This document shows positions 40,526-49,572 of a stretch of 64,000 bases of DNA, piece by piece. A program made the position numbers and the translations under genes. The DNA is from JAAFIW01 sp031414805 (lineage in GTDB: Bacteria; Pseudomonadota; Gammaproteobacteria; Burkholderiales; Burkholderiaceae_C), in assembly GCA_031414805.1 (NCBI GenBank), contig JANOQJ010000068.1:1-64000 (forward strand), given 5' to 3'. The notes below the pieces were generated by a model that saw only the letters and a program-made list of their open reading frames with translations, ran no database searches and was not told the DNA's origin. Position 1 is the first letter of the stretch, and each line of letters begins with the position of its first letter.

Positions 40526-43099
40526 CTACCGCCCCGCCGTGCGCAGCCCCGCCTGCCGGAATGCGACCAACTCCTGCCGGTCGTTCTGCTCGACCGCGCC
40601 ATTGCGCAGGCGTACAAAAATTTCGTGCGCAATGTCGCCGCTCACACCGGGTGCCACCCAGATGTTGCGCTCCAGGCGCGCGCCGAGCTGGACATTGAAG
40701 CCACGCGCCTCGATTTTGAACGTGTCAAACGTGCCAGCAGGCACGGTGATGGTTTCGCGGGCCACCACCTTCATGTCGTAGCGGAAGGTGTAGGTGATGC
40801 CGCCGGGGCGTGCCTGTTTGAAGGCTGACTGCCACTTCTTGCCTACAAAAAGCTCAGCTGGGTAAAACTGGCGCGGGGTGCTGAAACCGCCGCGCGGGTT
40901 GGTGGTGGTGTTGCCCATGGTGTCTGAGATGTACTCGCCGTCGTTGTATTCCACCCGGTCGGCTTCCATGTTCACAGTGGTCACTTGCAGGTTGAGCGGC
41001 TTGCTGGCTTTGGTGTAAACATCAATCACCTGGTAGTTGAAGAAATCACCCTTTTGATAGCTGCGCTGATGTTCCTGGTAACCCTTGAAGTAGGGTGTGG
41101 CGGCCAGGGTTTGGGCCGGGAGTGCGACGCTGGTGGCGGGTGTGCTTTGGGCAGCGGCCAGGGTTTGGGTGGCCAGCCTGGCAGCGGCCTGTTCCTTCTC
41201 GGCAGTCAGGCGCGCCAACTCGGCTTGGGCCACACGTGCTTTTTCGGCCTCGGCGGCAGCTTGCGTCTGGCGCTGTTGTTCCACGCGTTGGGCTTGCAGC
41301 ACAGCCTCACGTTCGCGGGCCTGGGCGGCCGCTACAGCTTCAGCCTGCAACTGAGCCTGACGCTGGGCTTCCTGACGGGCCGCCTGGGCTTTCTCGGCCT
41401 CGAGCGCGGCCAGCGCCTGGCGCTCCTGCAGTGCTTTTTGCGCGGCGGCCGCGGCGGCCTGTTCTTTGGCTTGCGCTGCCGCAGCGGCTGCGCGCTCGGC
41501 GGCTTGTGCGGCAGCCAGCTCCTGGGCCTGGCGTGCTGCCAGCGCTTGTGCCTGTTCCCGGGCCAGTGCTTGCGCCTGGGCCTGCTCGCGAGCCTGGGCT
41601 CGCGCTTGCTCTTGTGCCTGGGCCTCCTGGCGCGCGGCTTCCACACGCTGCGCCTGAACCCGGGCGGCTTCGGCCTGCTGCGCTTGTACACGTGCAGCCT
41701 CTAGCTGCTGCGCCTGGACCATCGCCAAGCGCTGCTGCTCTTGGGCACGCTCCTGTTCACGGGCCTGGGCCAGCCGCTGGGTCTCACGTTGTGCGGCCTG
41801 TTGCTGCTCGGCCAGCAGAGCGAGCCGGGCCTGCTCTTGCGCCTGCGCGGCCGCCACGCGCTGCGCTTCACGTTGGGCTGCCAGTTCCTGCGCGGCTTTC
41901 AGTTGCTGCTCGGCCAGACGCACCGCCTGTGCCTGCTGCTCGGCCTGTCGCGCGGCCTCGGCCCGAACAGCCTCCAGGCGGACCAATTCCGCGGCCTGGG
42001 CTTGCTGGCGCGCCACCTCGGCCTGCTGCGCAGCCAGGCGTTGGGCTTCGGCTTTTTCGGCCTGCAAACGCGCTGTTTGCACTTTTTCCTGCGAGTCGCG
42101 AATGATTTGTTGCTGCATGGCGTTGGCCGCCACCACCTGCTGCTGATTCGCCTCTTTCACCGCCTGCGCATTCAGCAAGCGGCTCAGGCGCGACTGGGCC
42201 AGTTCGCTGGCGCTGCCGCTGGGGTATTCGCGGATGAAATTCACCAACTGGGTGATGTCGCTGGAGGAGCGCACGCGCAGCCAGCTGTTGAGCTCCTGCT
42301 CCAACTGTACGTCTTGCTCGGCTTCTGTGAGCTTCTTGCGCTCAAACGGAAACAGGTAGACGTCTTCTTCCAGCGATGTGCTTTCCCACGGCACCTGCTG
42401 GCCGTTGGAGGCAATGCGCACGGACAGGCGCACGCGCTTGAAAGCGTCTTCCAGTCGCACACCCTTCACCGCAAATTCGCGCAGCAAATTGCCGGTGTAC
42501 AGACCGTTGGCGCCGATACCGTCTTGCGCCACTTTGCCGGGCGCGGTGGCATAGGCCAGCAAGCTGCCCGACGGCGCATCGAACTGGCTGAGGCCAGAGG
42601 CCGCGGGCTTGAAACCACCGGCAAACGGGTCGTCGCGGCAGGCATCCAGAATCACCAGAAAACTGCGGCCCTTGGCCTGCTCCATGTAAGTGAGCAAGGC
42701 GCTCACGTCCACCGTCTGCTTTTGCACGTCGGCTGCCGTGCGGATGTCGGCGGACACCGGCACGAGGTAGTTGCGCCAGTCTTGTTGCAGGCCGTGCCCC
42801 GCGTAATAAAACAGGCCGAACTTCACCTTGGGGTCTTTGATCGCTTGCCCAAATCGTGCAACCGCTTGCGTGAGCTGGGCTTGCGAGGTGTCCATTTGCT
42901 GGTCCACCGTGAAGCCCGCCTGACGCAGCAGATCGGCCATGGCTCTGGCATCATTTTTGGGGTTGGTCAGCGGCGCGCCGGGGTACGCGGAGTTGCCCAC
43001 CACCAGGGCCATGCGCTCACTCTGGCTGTAGGCGAGCGGCGTCAAGGCCATCAGCAGGGTGCACGCACAGGCATGCAGCAGTCCAACAAGCGTTTTCAT
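40526..43099 (-). CDS. Caspase-like (C14/metacaspase) protein with long coiled coil
   Basis: About 857 residues. A signal peptide (MKTLVGLLHACACTLLMALT) suggests export. Residues about 28-260 form a caspase-like p20 domain with the dyad His in FYYAGHGLQ and Cys in LVILDACRDDPF. A Gln/Ala/Glu-rich coiled coil of about 350 residues follows (runs such as QAQEQARLALLAEQQQAAQ). A C-terminal globular domain of about 170 residues starts near YFKGYQEHQRSYQKGDFFNY. ATG 43099 is chosen because it gives the signal peptide. It is divergent from a lipoprotein gene. The substrate and role are unknown; it is unlike cytoplasmic defence caspases because it is exported. Confidence 0.8.
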   Translation of the reverse strand: MKTLVGLLHACACTLLMALTPLAYSQSERMALVVGNSAYPGAPLTNPKNDARAMADLLRQAGFTVDQQMDTSQAQLTQAVARFGQAIKDPKVKFGLFYYAGHGLQQDWRNYLVPVSADIRTAADVQKQTVDVSALLTYMEQAKGRSFLVILDACRDDPFAGGFKPAASGLSQFDAPSGSLLAYATAPGKVAQDGIGANGLYTGNLLREFAVKGVRLEDAFKRVRLSVRIASNGQQVPWESTSLEEDVYLFPFERKKLTEAEQDVQLEQELNSWLRVRSSSDITQLVNFIREYPSGSASELAQSRLSRLLNAQAVKEANQQQVVAANAMQQQIIRDSQEKVQTARLQAEKAEAQRLAAQQAEVARQQAQAAELVRLEAVRAEAARQAEQQAQAVRLAEQQLKAAQELAAQREAQRVAAAQAQEQARLALLAEQQQAAQRETQRLAQAREQERAQEQQRLAMVQAQQLEAARVQAQQAEAARVQAQRVEAARQEAQAQEQARAQAREQAQAQALAREQAQALAARQAQELAAAQAAERAAAAAAQAKEQAAAAAAQKALQERQALAALEAEKAQAARQEAQRQAQLQAEAVAAAQAREREAVLQAQRVEQQRQTQAAAEAEKARVAQAELARLTAEKEQAAARLATQTLAAAQSTPATSVALPAQTLAATPYFKGYQEHQRSYQKGDFFNYQVIDVYTKASKPLNLQVTTVNMEADRVEYNDGEYISDTMGNTTTNPRGGFSTPRQFYPAELFVGKKWQSAFKQARPGGITYTFRYDMKVVARETITVPAGTFDTFKIEARGFNVQLGARLERNIWVAPGVSGDIAHEIFVRLRNGAVEQNDRQELVAFRQAGLRTAGR

Positions 43100-43170
43100 A
43101 CCCAACTCCAATAGAAATACACGATCGCTTTTAACAAAAAAGGGCACCTCCCACATCACTTTTTTAGGGG

Positions 43171-43200
43171 TTGACAGGCAACAACCGGCGCATGTACAAC
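43171..43200 (+). promoter_or_regulatory. Possible sigma-70 promoter of the lipoprotein gene
   Basis: TTGACA (43171-43176) and TACAAC (43195-43200) are 18 bp apart, about 85 bp before the lipoprotein start. Confidence 0.35.
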
Positions 43201-43286
43201 CGCATGTAACTTTTGTACGGTTTATACAGTTTGTTTTTCAGCATGCTGACGGCCGTGTGGTGGTTCAATCCTTTCTGGAGTCAAAC

Positions 43287-45452
43287 ATGCGTTACGCACC
43301 CCTTTTGTTGACAGCCCTGTTTGCCGCCGCTTGCGGTGGTGGTAGCGACAGCCCAGCTCCCGCACCCGCGCCTGTGGCGGTCACCCCGGCGCCAAGTCCC
43401 CCTGCGCCTCCACCCCCCCCGCCTCCCCTAGCCCCGCAAGGCGTCATCGACCTCGCACAAGCAGCTGCCACATTTGAGGTAGATCCTGCCGGTGTCGGTG
43501 GTGACGGCGCGGGCGACGGCGGTGTCGGCGGCGCGGCGGGTGACGGCTCGCCGCTGCGGCGCGCCACCATCGTGCTGACCGACAGCACCGGCAAAACCCT
43601 TACCGGCCAGACCGACGACAAGGGTGCGTATCTTCTGCGCTACAAAATCGCTGACTACAAAACCCCGTTCGTCGTCAAAGTGCTGGATGCCGGTGGCAAC
43701 GTGCTGGCAGCGCCCAGCGAAATCGACATTCCCGCCGGCAAAGCCGCCCGGGTCAACATCAACCCGTTAACCGACAAGATCACCTCCGATGTATTGCCCG
43801 CCACCATCACCGGGACCGACAAACAGTTCAGCGCCGCCAGCCTGAGCGTGGCGGGTCTGGCACAAGCGAAAACCGATCTGCTCGCCTCGGTTCAGGCCGC
43901 TTTGGGCATCGCAGGCGTCGCCAACGCCGCGCAGTTCGACCCGGTGCGTTCGGTCTACCGATACGACGGCACGGGCGTTGACGCGGTCATTGAGTCCATC
44001 AGCCACGGCCGCAACCCGGCCACTGGCGTCACCCAACTGGCGGCCAAGCTGGCACCGGTGGTCACAGCTGCGGACGGCTCGGTGAGTCCCACCCTGATTT
44101 CAGCCTCCACCCCGCTAGCCACCACCCAGGTGGCCATTTCCAGCAACCCGGCACTCACGTTTTCCAAAATCACCGCCTGGGTGAATTTTGTCAACAGCTG
44201 CCTGGCTGCAGCTCCGGCAACTGTCAATTGCTCGGGCGCTAACGCACTGAGCTTCGTCTCGCTGAACTACAAGCAAAACAGCAAAGACTTTGCGGAAGAC
44301 TTCGTGACCTTATTCAGCGAGACGGGCCGCCAGGGCGTGCTGGGTTCGGAGATTCGCAACCCGAACATTCTGTTCATCGGTCGGTTTCCCGGCAGCACCA
44401 CAGACGATCTGGCGGTGGTTGAAGTGACCATCCGCCAGCCACGCACCGGCCCACTGGCCGGCAACAATCCCAGCCCTATCGAATACACCAAAACACTCGT
44501 TTTCAAACGGGACGACACCACCGCAGGCCTGAAAGCCGGCAACTGGGTCCTGCATGGCAACCAGCGCGCCTACAACTGGTCGATCAATCCACGCTATTTC
44601 ACGCTCATCCAGCAAAACCCAGCCCGTCAGGCCGATGTGGTGGGTAATACGCCCAGTAGAACCAGCAGCGGGATCCGTCTGAGCTTCGATACGGAGGTGT
44701 TCAACACGTCTTCACGTACCTATGTAGACGCGGGTCTTTACGCCGTGCGGCTCAAAGGCCCCGGCTTGCCAGCTGCCGGATTGGTTTTTGCACCCACCAC
44801 CTCGGCTACCGGCGGGTTTTTCACCATCCTGAACAAGACTGGCGTCATACCGGCTGAGGGCACCACCAGTCCACGCACGCAAGCAGACTTCCGTATGGCG
44901 GCCGTCACTTATCCCACTGGTGCACCTTACAACCCTGCCACATGGCCTGGGAATCCGACTGGAAACAACTCCCCGATCTATCCGGATTCATCCACGTCAA
45001 CAGACTTCTCCAAGTTGCAGGCATTCAACCTGTACACCGCCGAGATTTATGTGAAAGGGAGCACTACGCCTGTAGTGGAAACATCGCGCGTGCTGGCCGG
45101 GATTGAAGCGCCTATCAACTACGTGCAGCGCCCCCTGCACGACTTGACGGCATCCGTGGCAAGCATCACGCCGCCGCAAGCCGCCGCTTCGAGCATCGTT
45201 GCCCGTTGGGTGCGCAATCCGTTAGCTACGCGAATCGAAAACGCTTACTTCGTTTATGGCACGTCTGCCGGTCAATTTTCGGCCAACGCGAACACACCCG
45301 ACGCGTTCTCGCTGGCACCGACCTCGACCAACGTGAGCATCTCCGTCAACGCCCCGCCCATGACACTTGTCACTGGCGAATCGCGCGAAATTGGCGTTTC
45401 CGGCTTTGCCGCCCGTGCCCAGTTCAACCAGTCCGTGATATGGAACAACTAA
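43287..45452 (+). CDS. Predicted lipoprotein with proline-rich linker
   Basis: A 721-residue protein starting at ATG 43287 behind CTGGAG. The signal peptide ends in a lipobox (LFAAAC then GGG), so the mature N-terminal Cys would be lipidated. A Pro/Ala-rich linker (VTPAPSPPAPPPPPPPLAPQ) follows, then a carboxypeptidase-regulatory-like segment (GKTLTGQTDDKGAYLLRYKI) and a long region I do not recognise. There are no catalytic motifs I can name. It stands between the caspase-like and FecR-like genes, and the next gene starts 22 bp downstream, so both are probably in one operon. Confidence 0.75.
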   Translation: MRYAPLLLTALFAAACGGGSDSPAPAPAPVAVTPAPSPPAPPPPPPPLAPQGVIDLAQAAATFEVDPAGVGGDGAGDGGVGGAAGDGSPLRRATIVLTDSTGKTLTGQTDDKGAYLLRYKIADYKTPFVVKVLDAGGNVLAAPSEIDIPAGKAARVNINPLTDKITSDVLPATITGTDKQFSAASLSVAGLAQAKTDLLASVQAALGIAGVANAAQFDPVRSVYRYDGTGVDAVIESISHGRNPATGVTQLAAKLAPVVTAADGSVSPTLISASTPLATTQVAISSNPALTFSKITAWVNFVNSCLAAAPATVNCSGANALSFVSLNYKQNSKDFAEDFVTLFSETGRQGVLGSEIRNPNILFIGRFPGSTTDDLAVVEVTIRQPRTGPLAGNNPSPIEYTKTLVFKRDDTTAGLKAGNWVLHGNQRAYNWSINPRYFTLIQQNPARQADVVGNTPSRTSSGIRLSFDTEVFNTSSRTYVDAGLYAVRLKGPGLPAAGLVFAPTTSATGGFFTILNKTGVIPAEGTTSPRTQADFRMAAVTYPTGAPYNPATWPGNPTGNNSPIYPDSSTSTDFSKLQAFNLYTAEIYVKGSTTPVVETSRVLAGIEAPINYVQRPLHDLTASVASITPPQAAASSIVARWVRNPLATRIENAYFVYGTSAGQFSANANTPDAFSLAPTSTNVSISVNAPPMTLVTGESREIGVSGFAARAQFNQSVIWNN

Positions 45453-45474
45453 GACTTTCTGAACGGCCCATCGT

Positions 45475-46173
45475 ATGACCAGGCACCTTGCCACGCGTGA
45501 TGGCCTGGCTCATGGGTTGGCCAGCGGCATGTTGGCCTGCTCCCTTGGTTTTCTTGCTCAAGGCAGCCAAGCCACCGAAATCCTCGCCATCAAAGGTCAG
45601 GTACAAGTGGCACGCCAGCAGAAGGCCGCCTCGGCGGCGGTGGGCACCAAAATTCAGGAGGCCGACACGCTGCTGGTGCCACCGGGCTCCGAAGCACTGG
45701 TGCAGTTTGACGATGGCGCCAAGATGGTGGTGCGCAGCGGCTCGCAGCTGGCTTTTCGCAAGTTGGGTGTAGATGGCGAGCCCGGCCTGCGCGAAAAAAC
45801 CTTGCAACTCATCAAGGGTGGTTTGCGCTACCTGTCCAACAAGCTGCGGCCCAGTGGGAGCAGTGACCGGGTGAGTTTTGAAACAGCGACCTCCACCGTG
45901 GGCATACGCGGCACCGACATTGAACTTGCTGTGACCGAGGACAGCCTGGCGGGCAACCCGCCGGGCACCTACCTGAAGGTCAACACCGGCGCTGCCGTGC
46001 TGTCGGGGCTGGACGGCACACAGGTGGAGCTGGCACCAGGCGGGCTGGCTTTTGGCCCCGAACCCGTCACCCAGCGCGGCACCCGCTCTTTGGTGCGTCC
46101 ATCGGCTCGGGCCATGCAGACGGTGCCGGACAGTGTGTTCAAAACAGCAGATCTGGATAGTCTGCTGCGTTGA
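45475..46173 (+). CDS. FecR-domain periplasmic protein
   Basis: A 232-residue exported protein. After a signal segment (MLACSLGFLAQGSQA) comes a FecR-like beta domain: ILAIKGQVQVARQQ, TLLVPPGSEALVQFDDGAKM, VVRSGSQLAF and ETATSTVGIRGTDIEL, which is the FecR GVRGT-type motif. Such domains occur in iron-sensing anti-sigma factors and in effector-linked envelope proteins. There is no transmembrane helix of the FecR anti-sigma type, and no sigma factor nearby, so an iron-signalling role is unlikely. It is probably co-transcribed with the lipoprotein gene. Confidence 0.8.
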   Translation: MTRHLATRDGLAHGLASGMLACSLGFLAQGSQATEILAIKGQVQVARQQKAASAAVGTKIQEADTLLVPPGSEALVQFDDGAKMVVRSGSQLAFRKLGVDGEPGLREKTLQLIKGGLRYLSNKLRPSGSSDRVSFETATSTVGIRGTDIELAVTEDSLAGNPPGTYLKVNTGAAVLSGLDGTQVELAPGGLAFGPEPVTQRGTRSLVRPSARAMQTVPDSVFKTADLDSLLR

Positions 46174-46187
46174 ATCGAGTCGGCACA

Positions 46188-46253
46188 AGCGCTATTGAAT
46201 ATATAGCTGCTTGAGCAGTATTTATAAGGGCTGCAGGCTGTTTTAACCAAAAT
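46188..46253 (-). repeat. TGCTTGAGCA element, copy 12
   Basis: GCGCTATTGAATATATAGCT continues as GCTTGAGCAGTATTTATAAG and a tail that ends TTTTAACCAAAATG. It lies between convergent genes. Confidence 0.75.
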
Positions 46254-46271
46254 GGATTAGGCTGCGTAGAG

Positions 46272-46322
46272 ATCAAAAAGGCGGCATCCCCGCCGAAGGC
46301 ATCAAAAAGGCGGCATCCCCGC
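46272..46322. repeat. 29-bp direct duplication at the protease 3' end
   Basis: ATCAAAAAGGCGGCATCCCC occurs at 46272 and again at 46301. The second copy encodes the final GMPPF and stop of the protease; the first repeats the same end just downstream. Confidence 0.75.
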
Positions 46323-47336
46323 TGCCTGAGCCGCGTTCTCGATCGGCACTGCAAACCCAATGCCAATGAAGGTACGCGCTGGCGTGGGGTTCAGGATGGC
46401 GGTGACGATGCCCACCACCTCGCCATCCATCGTCACCAGCGGGCCACCCGAGTTGCCGGGGTTGGCCGCTGCATCAAACTGGATCAGGTTGCGCATCGCC
46501 TGGCCGCTCTCCGGTGACCGGAAAACCCGACCCAGGCCCGAGACGATGCCCGCGGAAGCCGACGGTCCAATGCCAAACGGATAGCCCACGGCCAGCACGT
46601 CGTCACCCGGCTGTAAGTCGGCTGTGGATCGCATGGTGGCGGCCACCAAATCGTCCGGAATTCTGTGCGCTTGCAACACCGCCAGGTCGTTTTCTGGCTG
46701 CACATTGGTGATCGATGCGGTGCTGGTCATGCCATCGGCAAACGCCACCACGATGCGGTCAGCGCCCTGCACCACATGCAGGTTGGTCAAGATTAAACCC
46801 TTGTCCACAATCACGACGCCAGTGCCCACGCCGCTTTCGGGTTCATCGTCGTCTGCGTCGGGCAATGTGGGTTTGCCCGGTTTGGCCTTGGCGGATTTGT
46901 CATTAGCGGATTTGTCATTCGGCAGAAGCGGCTTTTTAGCCACTGGCGGTGAGCCTGCAACTGGTTTGTCAGCCTTGGGTTTGTTGGTGTACGCCATCAC
47001 ACGCACCACCGATGGCGCGATGTTTTCGTAAGCCGCCGCCGCGCGTGACGGCAGCAGGGTGGTTTCCAGCGTTTTCAGCACCGCGGAGTCAATGTCGGCC
47101 TGGGTCAGTTTGCGCTGGCCCTGGCTGAACATCACGGCCAGGCTGCCCACCATCAGCAGTGCCAGCAAAGCCATGGCCCACCAGGGCGCACGCGGTGAGG
47201 CCAGCGCTACGCGCCAACGGCGGCGAGGCTTGACGGCAGCTAGCTCTGGTGCTGAGTTGGCTGCGGTTGCTTGGTCAAACGCTGGGGTCGCAGGTGCCGT
47301 GGACTTGGCGCTGCTGTAAAGGCTGGGTTTGCGCAT
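46302..47336 (-). CDS. Membrane-anchored S1C (DegP/HtrA-like) serine protease, no PDZ domain
   Basis: About 344 residues. A basic cytoplasmic N-terminus is followed by one transmembrane helix (WWAMALLALLMVGSLAVMF) and a trypsin-like protease domain outside. The triad is His in LILTNLHVVQGA, Asp in QPENDLAVLQA and Ser in NPGNSGGPLVTM. A charged Lys/Asp-rich insert (KPLLPNDKSANDKSAKAKPG) precedes the domain. There is no PDZ domain after it, unlike DegP. ATG 47336 (MRKPSLYSS) is chosen. It is divergent from tatD with about 140 bp between the starts. Confidence 0.87.
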   Translation of the reverse strand: MRKPSLYSSAKSTAPATPAFDQATAANSAPELAAVKPRRRWRVALASPRAPWWAMALLALLMVGSLAVMFSQGQRKLTQADIDSAVLKTLETTLLPSRAAAAYENIAPSVVRVMAYTNKPKADKPVAGSPPVAKKPLLPNDKSANDKSAKAKPGKPTLPDADDDEPESGVGTGVVIVDKGLILTNLHVVQGADRIVVAFADGMTSTASITNVQPENDLAVLQAHRIPDDLVAATMRSTADLQPGDDVLAVGYPFGIGPSASAGIVSGLGRVFRSPESGQAMRNLIQFDAAANPGNSGGPLVTMDGEVVGIVTAILNPTPARTFIGIGFAVPIENAAQAAGMPPF

Positions 47337-47476
47337 GAGGTGTACCTGGTTGATTGCCTGGCGAGCCGACACATAACAGTACCACTGGCCGACCGTTTCA
47401 GATCGGCTTTCCCAAGATTGGCCTCACATGGCACAAAGACAATCATCGGCTGGGACAGCGCAGGCATCATTGCCCC

Positions 47477-48301
47477 ATGCCTTCCTGGATCGACACCCAC
47501 TGCCACCTCGACGCCCCCGAGCTGCGCGCCGACCTTGACGCTGTTCGCCACGACGCCCGCGAGCAAGGTGTCGGGCATTGCGTGTTGCCGGCGGTGGACG
47601 TGCACAACCTGGACACGGTTCGCCAGCTGGCCCATCGCTTGCACGACAGCTACGCCCTGGGCATTCATCCGCTGTACACACCCGCGGCCCAAGAAGCCGA
47701 CCTGCAGACCGTGGCCGACGCACTGGCCCAACACATCAGCGATCCGCAGCTGGTGGCCGTTGGCGAAATTGGCCTGGACTTCTTTGTGCCGGGGCTGGAT
47801 GCCGCCAAACAAGAACACTTTTACCGCGCGCAACTCCAGCTGGCCCGCCAGCACGACCTGCCCGTCATCGTGCATGTGCGGCGCAGCGCTGACCGGCTTC
47901 TCAAGCACCTGCGCGAAGTGCCCGTGCAAGGCGGCATTGCCCATGCTTTCAACGGCAGCCAGCAGCAAGCCCACGCGTTCATCGACCTGGGTTTCAAGCT
48001 CGGCTTTGGCGGCGCACTCACCTACGAGCGCGCCCTGCAACTGCGCCGCCTGGTCGTGCAGCTGCCGCTGTCTGCCCTCGTGCTGGAAACCGATTCGCCC
48101 GATATTCCGCCGCACTGGCTGTACGCCACGGCCGTCCAGCGCGCAGCGGGCCAGCCACAGGGCCGCAACACGCCGGGCGAGCTGCCGCGCATTGCTGCGG
48201 TGGTAGCCCAACTGCGCGGCATATCGGTGGACGAATTGGCCAGCGCCACCACCGCGAACGCGCGGTCGGCATTGCCAAAACTGGCCGCGTTAACCACGTG
48301 A
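47477..48301 (+). CDS. TatD-family metal-dependent hydrolase
   Basis: A 274-residue TIM-barrel hydrolase. Metal ligands are visible: IDTHCHLD, the Glu in VAVGEIGLDF, His in PVIVHVRRS, His in IAHAFNGS and Asp in LETDSPDI. TatD proteins act as DNA exonucleases or D-aminoacyl-tRNA-type deacylases depending on the member. ATG 47477 gives the family start (MPSWIDTHCHLD). The stop overlaps the next gene by 4 bp (GTGA). Confidence 0.9.
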   Translation: MPSWIDTHCHLDAPELRADLDAVRHDAREQGVGHCVLPAVDVHNLDTVRQLAHRLHDSYALGIHPLYTPAAQEADLQTVADALAQHISDPQLVAVGEIGLDFFVPGLDAAKQEHFYRAQLQLARQHDLPVIVHVRRSADRLLKHLREVPVQGGIAHAFNGSQQQAHAFIDLGFKLGFGGALTYERALQLRRLVVQLPLSALVLETDSPDIPPHWLYATAVQRAAGQPQGRNTPGELPRIAAVVAQLRGISVDELASATTANARSALPKLAALTT

Positions 48302-48822
48302 ATGGGGCCACTCGCCTGATTGGCCTGCCGCCACTGGTCGCGCCTCACACCCGTGTGCTCATTCTGGGCAGCTTCCCCGGCGCGGCCTCGCTGGCAGCCC
48401 AGCAGTACTATGGGCACCCACGCAACCACTTCTGGCCACTTTTACAAGCCATTTGGCCCGATAGCCCTTGTAAATACTGCTCAAGCAGCTATGAATATCG
48501 TAGCAACTGGTTGCTGTCAATAGGCATCGGTTTGTGGGACGTGTACGCCAGCTGCGAACGCACGGGCAGCCTGGACGCCAACATCCGCCAGGCTCAGGTC
48601 AACGACCTCGCAGGCCTGCGCGATCAGCTCCCACAGCTGAGGGCCATTGCCCACAACGGTGGTGAAAGCTACCGTCACCGGCGCCATACCGAGGCGCTGG
48701 GCGTGCCGGTGTGCCGCCTGCCCTCTAGCAGCCCGGCCAACGCCTCATGGAGCTTTGAGCGCAAGCTGGCTGCCTGGCGGGTGTTGGAGTCATATGTGGC
48801 GGTATCGGGAACACGCGCGTAG
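48298..48822 (+). CDS. DNA-deoxyinosine glycosylase-like protein (UDG superfamily) with repeat insert
   Basis: A 174-residue uracil-DNA glycosylase fold protein of the hypoxanthine-DNA glycosylase type. Motif A is LILGSFPGAASLAAQQYYGH followed by PRNHFW, then GIGLWDVYASCER, IAHNGGESYRHR and a C-terminal LPSSSPANASWSFERKLAAW. It would remove deaminated bases. Residues about 52-69 (IWPDSPCKYCSSSYEYRSN) are encoded by a TGCTTGAGCA repeat and have no family counterpart. The insert adds or replaces a helix before the GLWD motif, so activity is not guaranteed. GTG 48298 overlaps the tatD stop. Confidence 0.82.
   Translation: MNGATRLIGLPPLVAPHTRVLILGSFPGAASLAAQQYYGHPRNHFWPLLQAIWPDSPCKYCSSSYEYRSNWLLSIGIGLWDVYASCERTGSLDANIRQAQVNDLAGLRDQLPQLRAIAHNGGESYRHRRHTEALGVPVCRLPSSSPANASWSFERKLAAWRVLESYVAVSGTRA
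48447..48503 (+). repeat. TGCTTGAGCA element, copy 13 (inside the glycosylase gene)
   Basis: AAGCCATTTGGCCCGATAGC continues as CCTTGTAAATACTGCTCAAG and CAGCTATGAATATCGTAGC. It is a long-form copy in frame, read as KYCSSSYE. Confidence 0.85.
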
Positions 48823-48976
48823 GTTGCGCCCCTGGTGCCGATGTAGGACACCGCCGAATCAGGCATTTCAACGTGCGACAACGCACAGACCTGGCGGCAG
48901 AGCCGCGCAACCATGCAGCTTCTACAACTCACCTCTGCAATGTCGCGAACCGGGTTGTTTTAAACGGAAAGCCACT

Positions 48977-49540
48977 ATGAACACATCAAACGCATCCCAT
49001 TTGCCTAGCGAAACCAACATCTCCGGCGCCCGCATGGTCACCGGTTTGTTCAAAGATCGCGAAAGCGCCGAGCGCGCTTACAGCACCGTGAGCAGCCGGG
49101 GCTACGGCAACCACGACATCAATGTGGTGATGTCTGACGACACACGCCAAAAACACTTTGCCGACGGCAGCGGCATTCAAACCGAGCTGGGCAATAAAGC
49201 CGCAGAAGGCGCAGGCATTGGTGGCGCTGTGGGGGGGACCATCGGCGTCATCGCCGCTGCAATTGCCGCCATCGGCACATCGGTAGTGATTCCAGGTCTG
49301 GGTTTTGTGATTGCAGGGCCGATCGCTGCTGCATTGGTGGGTGCCGGCGCGGGTGGTATGGCTGGCGGCTTGGTGGGCGCGCTGGTGGGCTGGAGCATTC
49401 CAGAAGAGCGTGTCAAACACTACGAAGCAGCCATTCAAGACGGCGGCATTCTGATTGGTGTCAAGCCCCGATCAGACGCCGATGCCCAGCACTTTGAGAA
49501 AGAGTGGCAAGGCAACGCAGGTCAATACGTTTTCCGCTAG
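48977..49540 (+). CDS. Glycine-zipper membrane protein, general-stress-like
   Basis: A 187-residue protein. The N-terminal segment (MVTGLFKDRESAERAYSTVS and GYGNHDINVVMSDDTRQKHF) resembles the YflT/general stress protein fold. Two Gly-rich hydrophobic stretches follow (GIGGAVGGTIGVIAAAIAAI and GFVIAGPIAAALVGAGAGGM), a glycine zipper that should insert in membrane. The C-terminal domain ends with GQYVFR. The start ATG 48977 follows a GGAAAG. The next gene encodes a hemerythrin-like protein; both look like stress genes. Confidence 0.75.
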   Translation: MNTSNASHLPSETNISGARMVTGLFKDRESAERAYSTVSSRGYGNHDINVVMSDDTRQKHFADGSGIQTELGNKAAEGAGIGGAVGGTIGVIAAAIAAIGTSVVIPGLGFVIAGPIAAALVGAGAGGMAGGLVGALVGWSIPEERVKHYEAAIQDGGILIGVKPRSDADAQHFEKEWQGNAGQYVFR

Positions 49541-49572
49541 GCCAATGAGCTGTTCCCATCAGAAAGCACCCC

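Noticed and set aside
41000..42100. Long plus-strand frames rich in Leu/Ala/Pro opposite the coiled coil
   Set aside because: They mirror the Gln/Ala-rich coding repeat of the caspase-like gene and show no start signals.
45475..46173. A FecR iron-signalling anti-sigma factor
   Set aside because: There is no sigma-factor partner and no single transmembrane helix in the expected place; only the FecR beta domain is shared.
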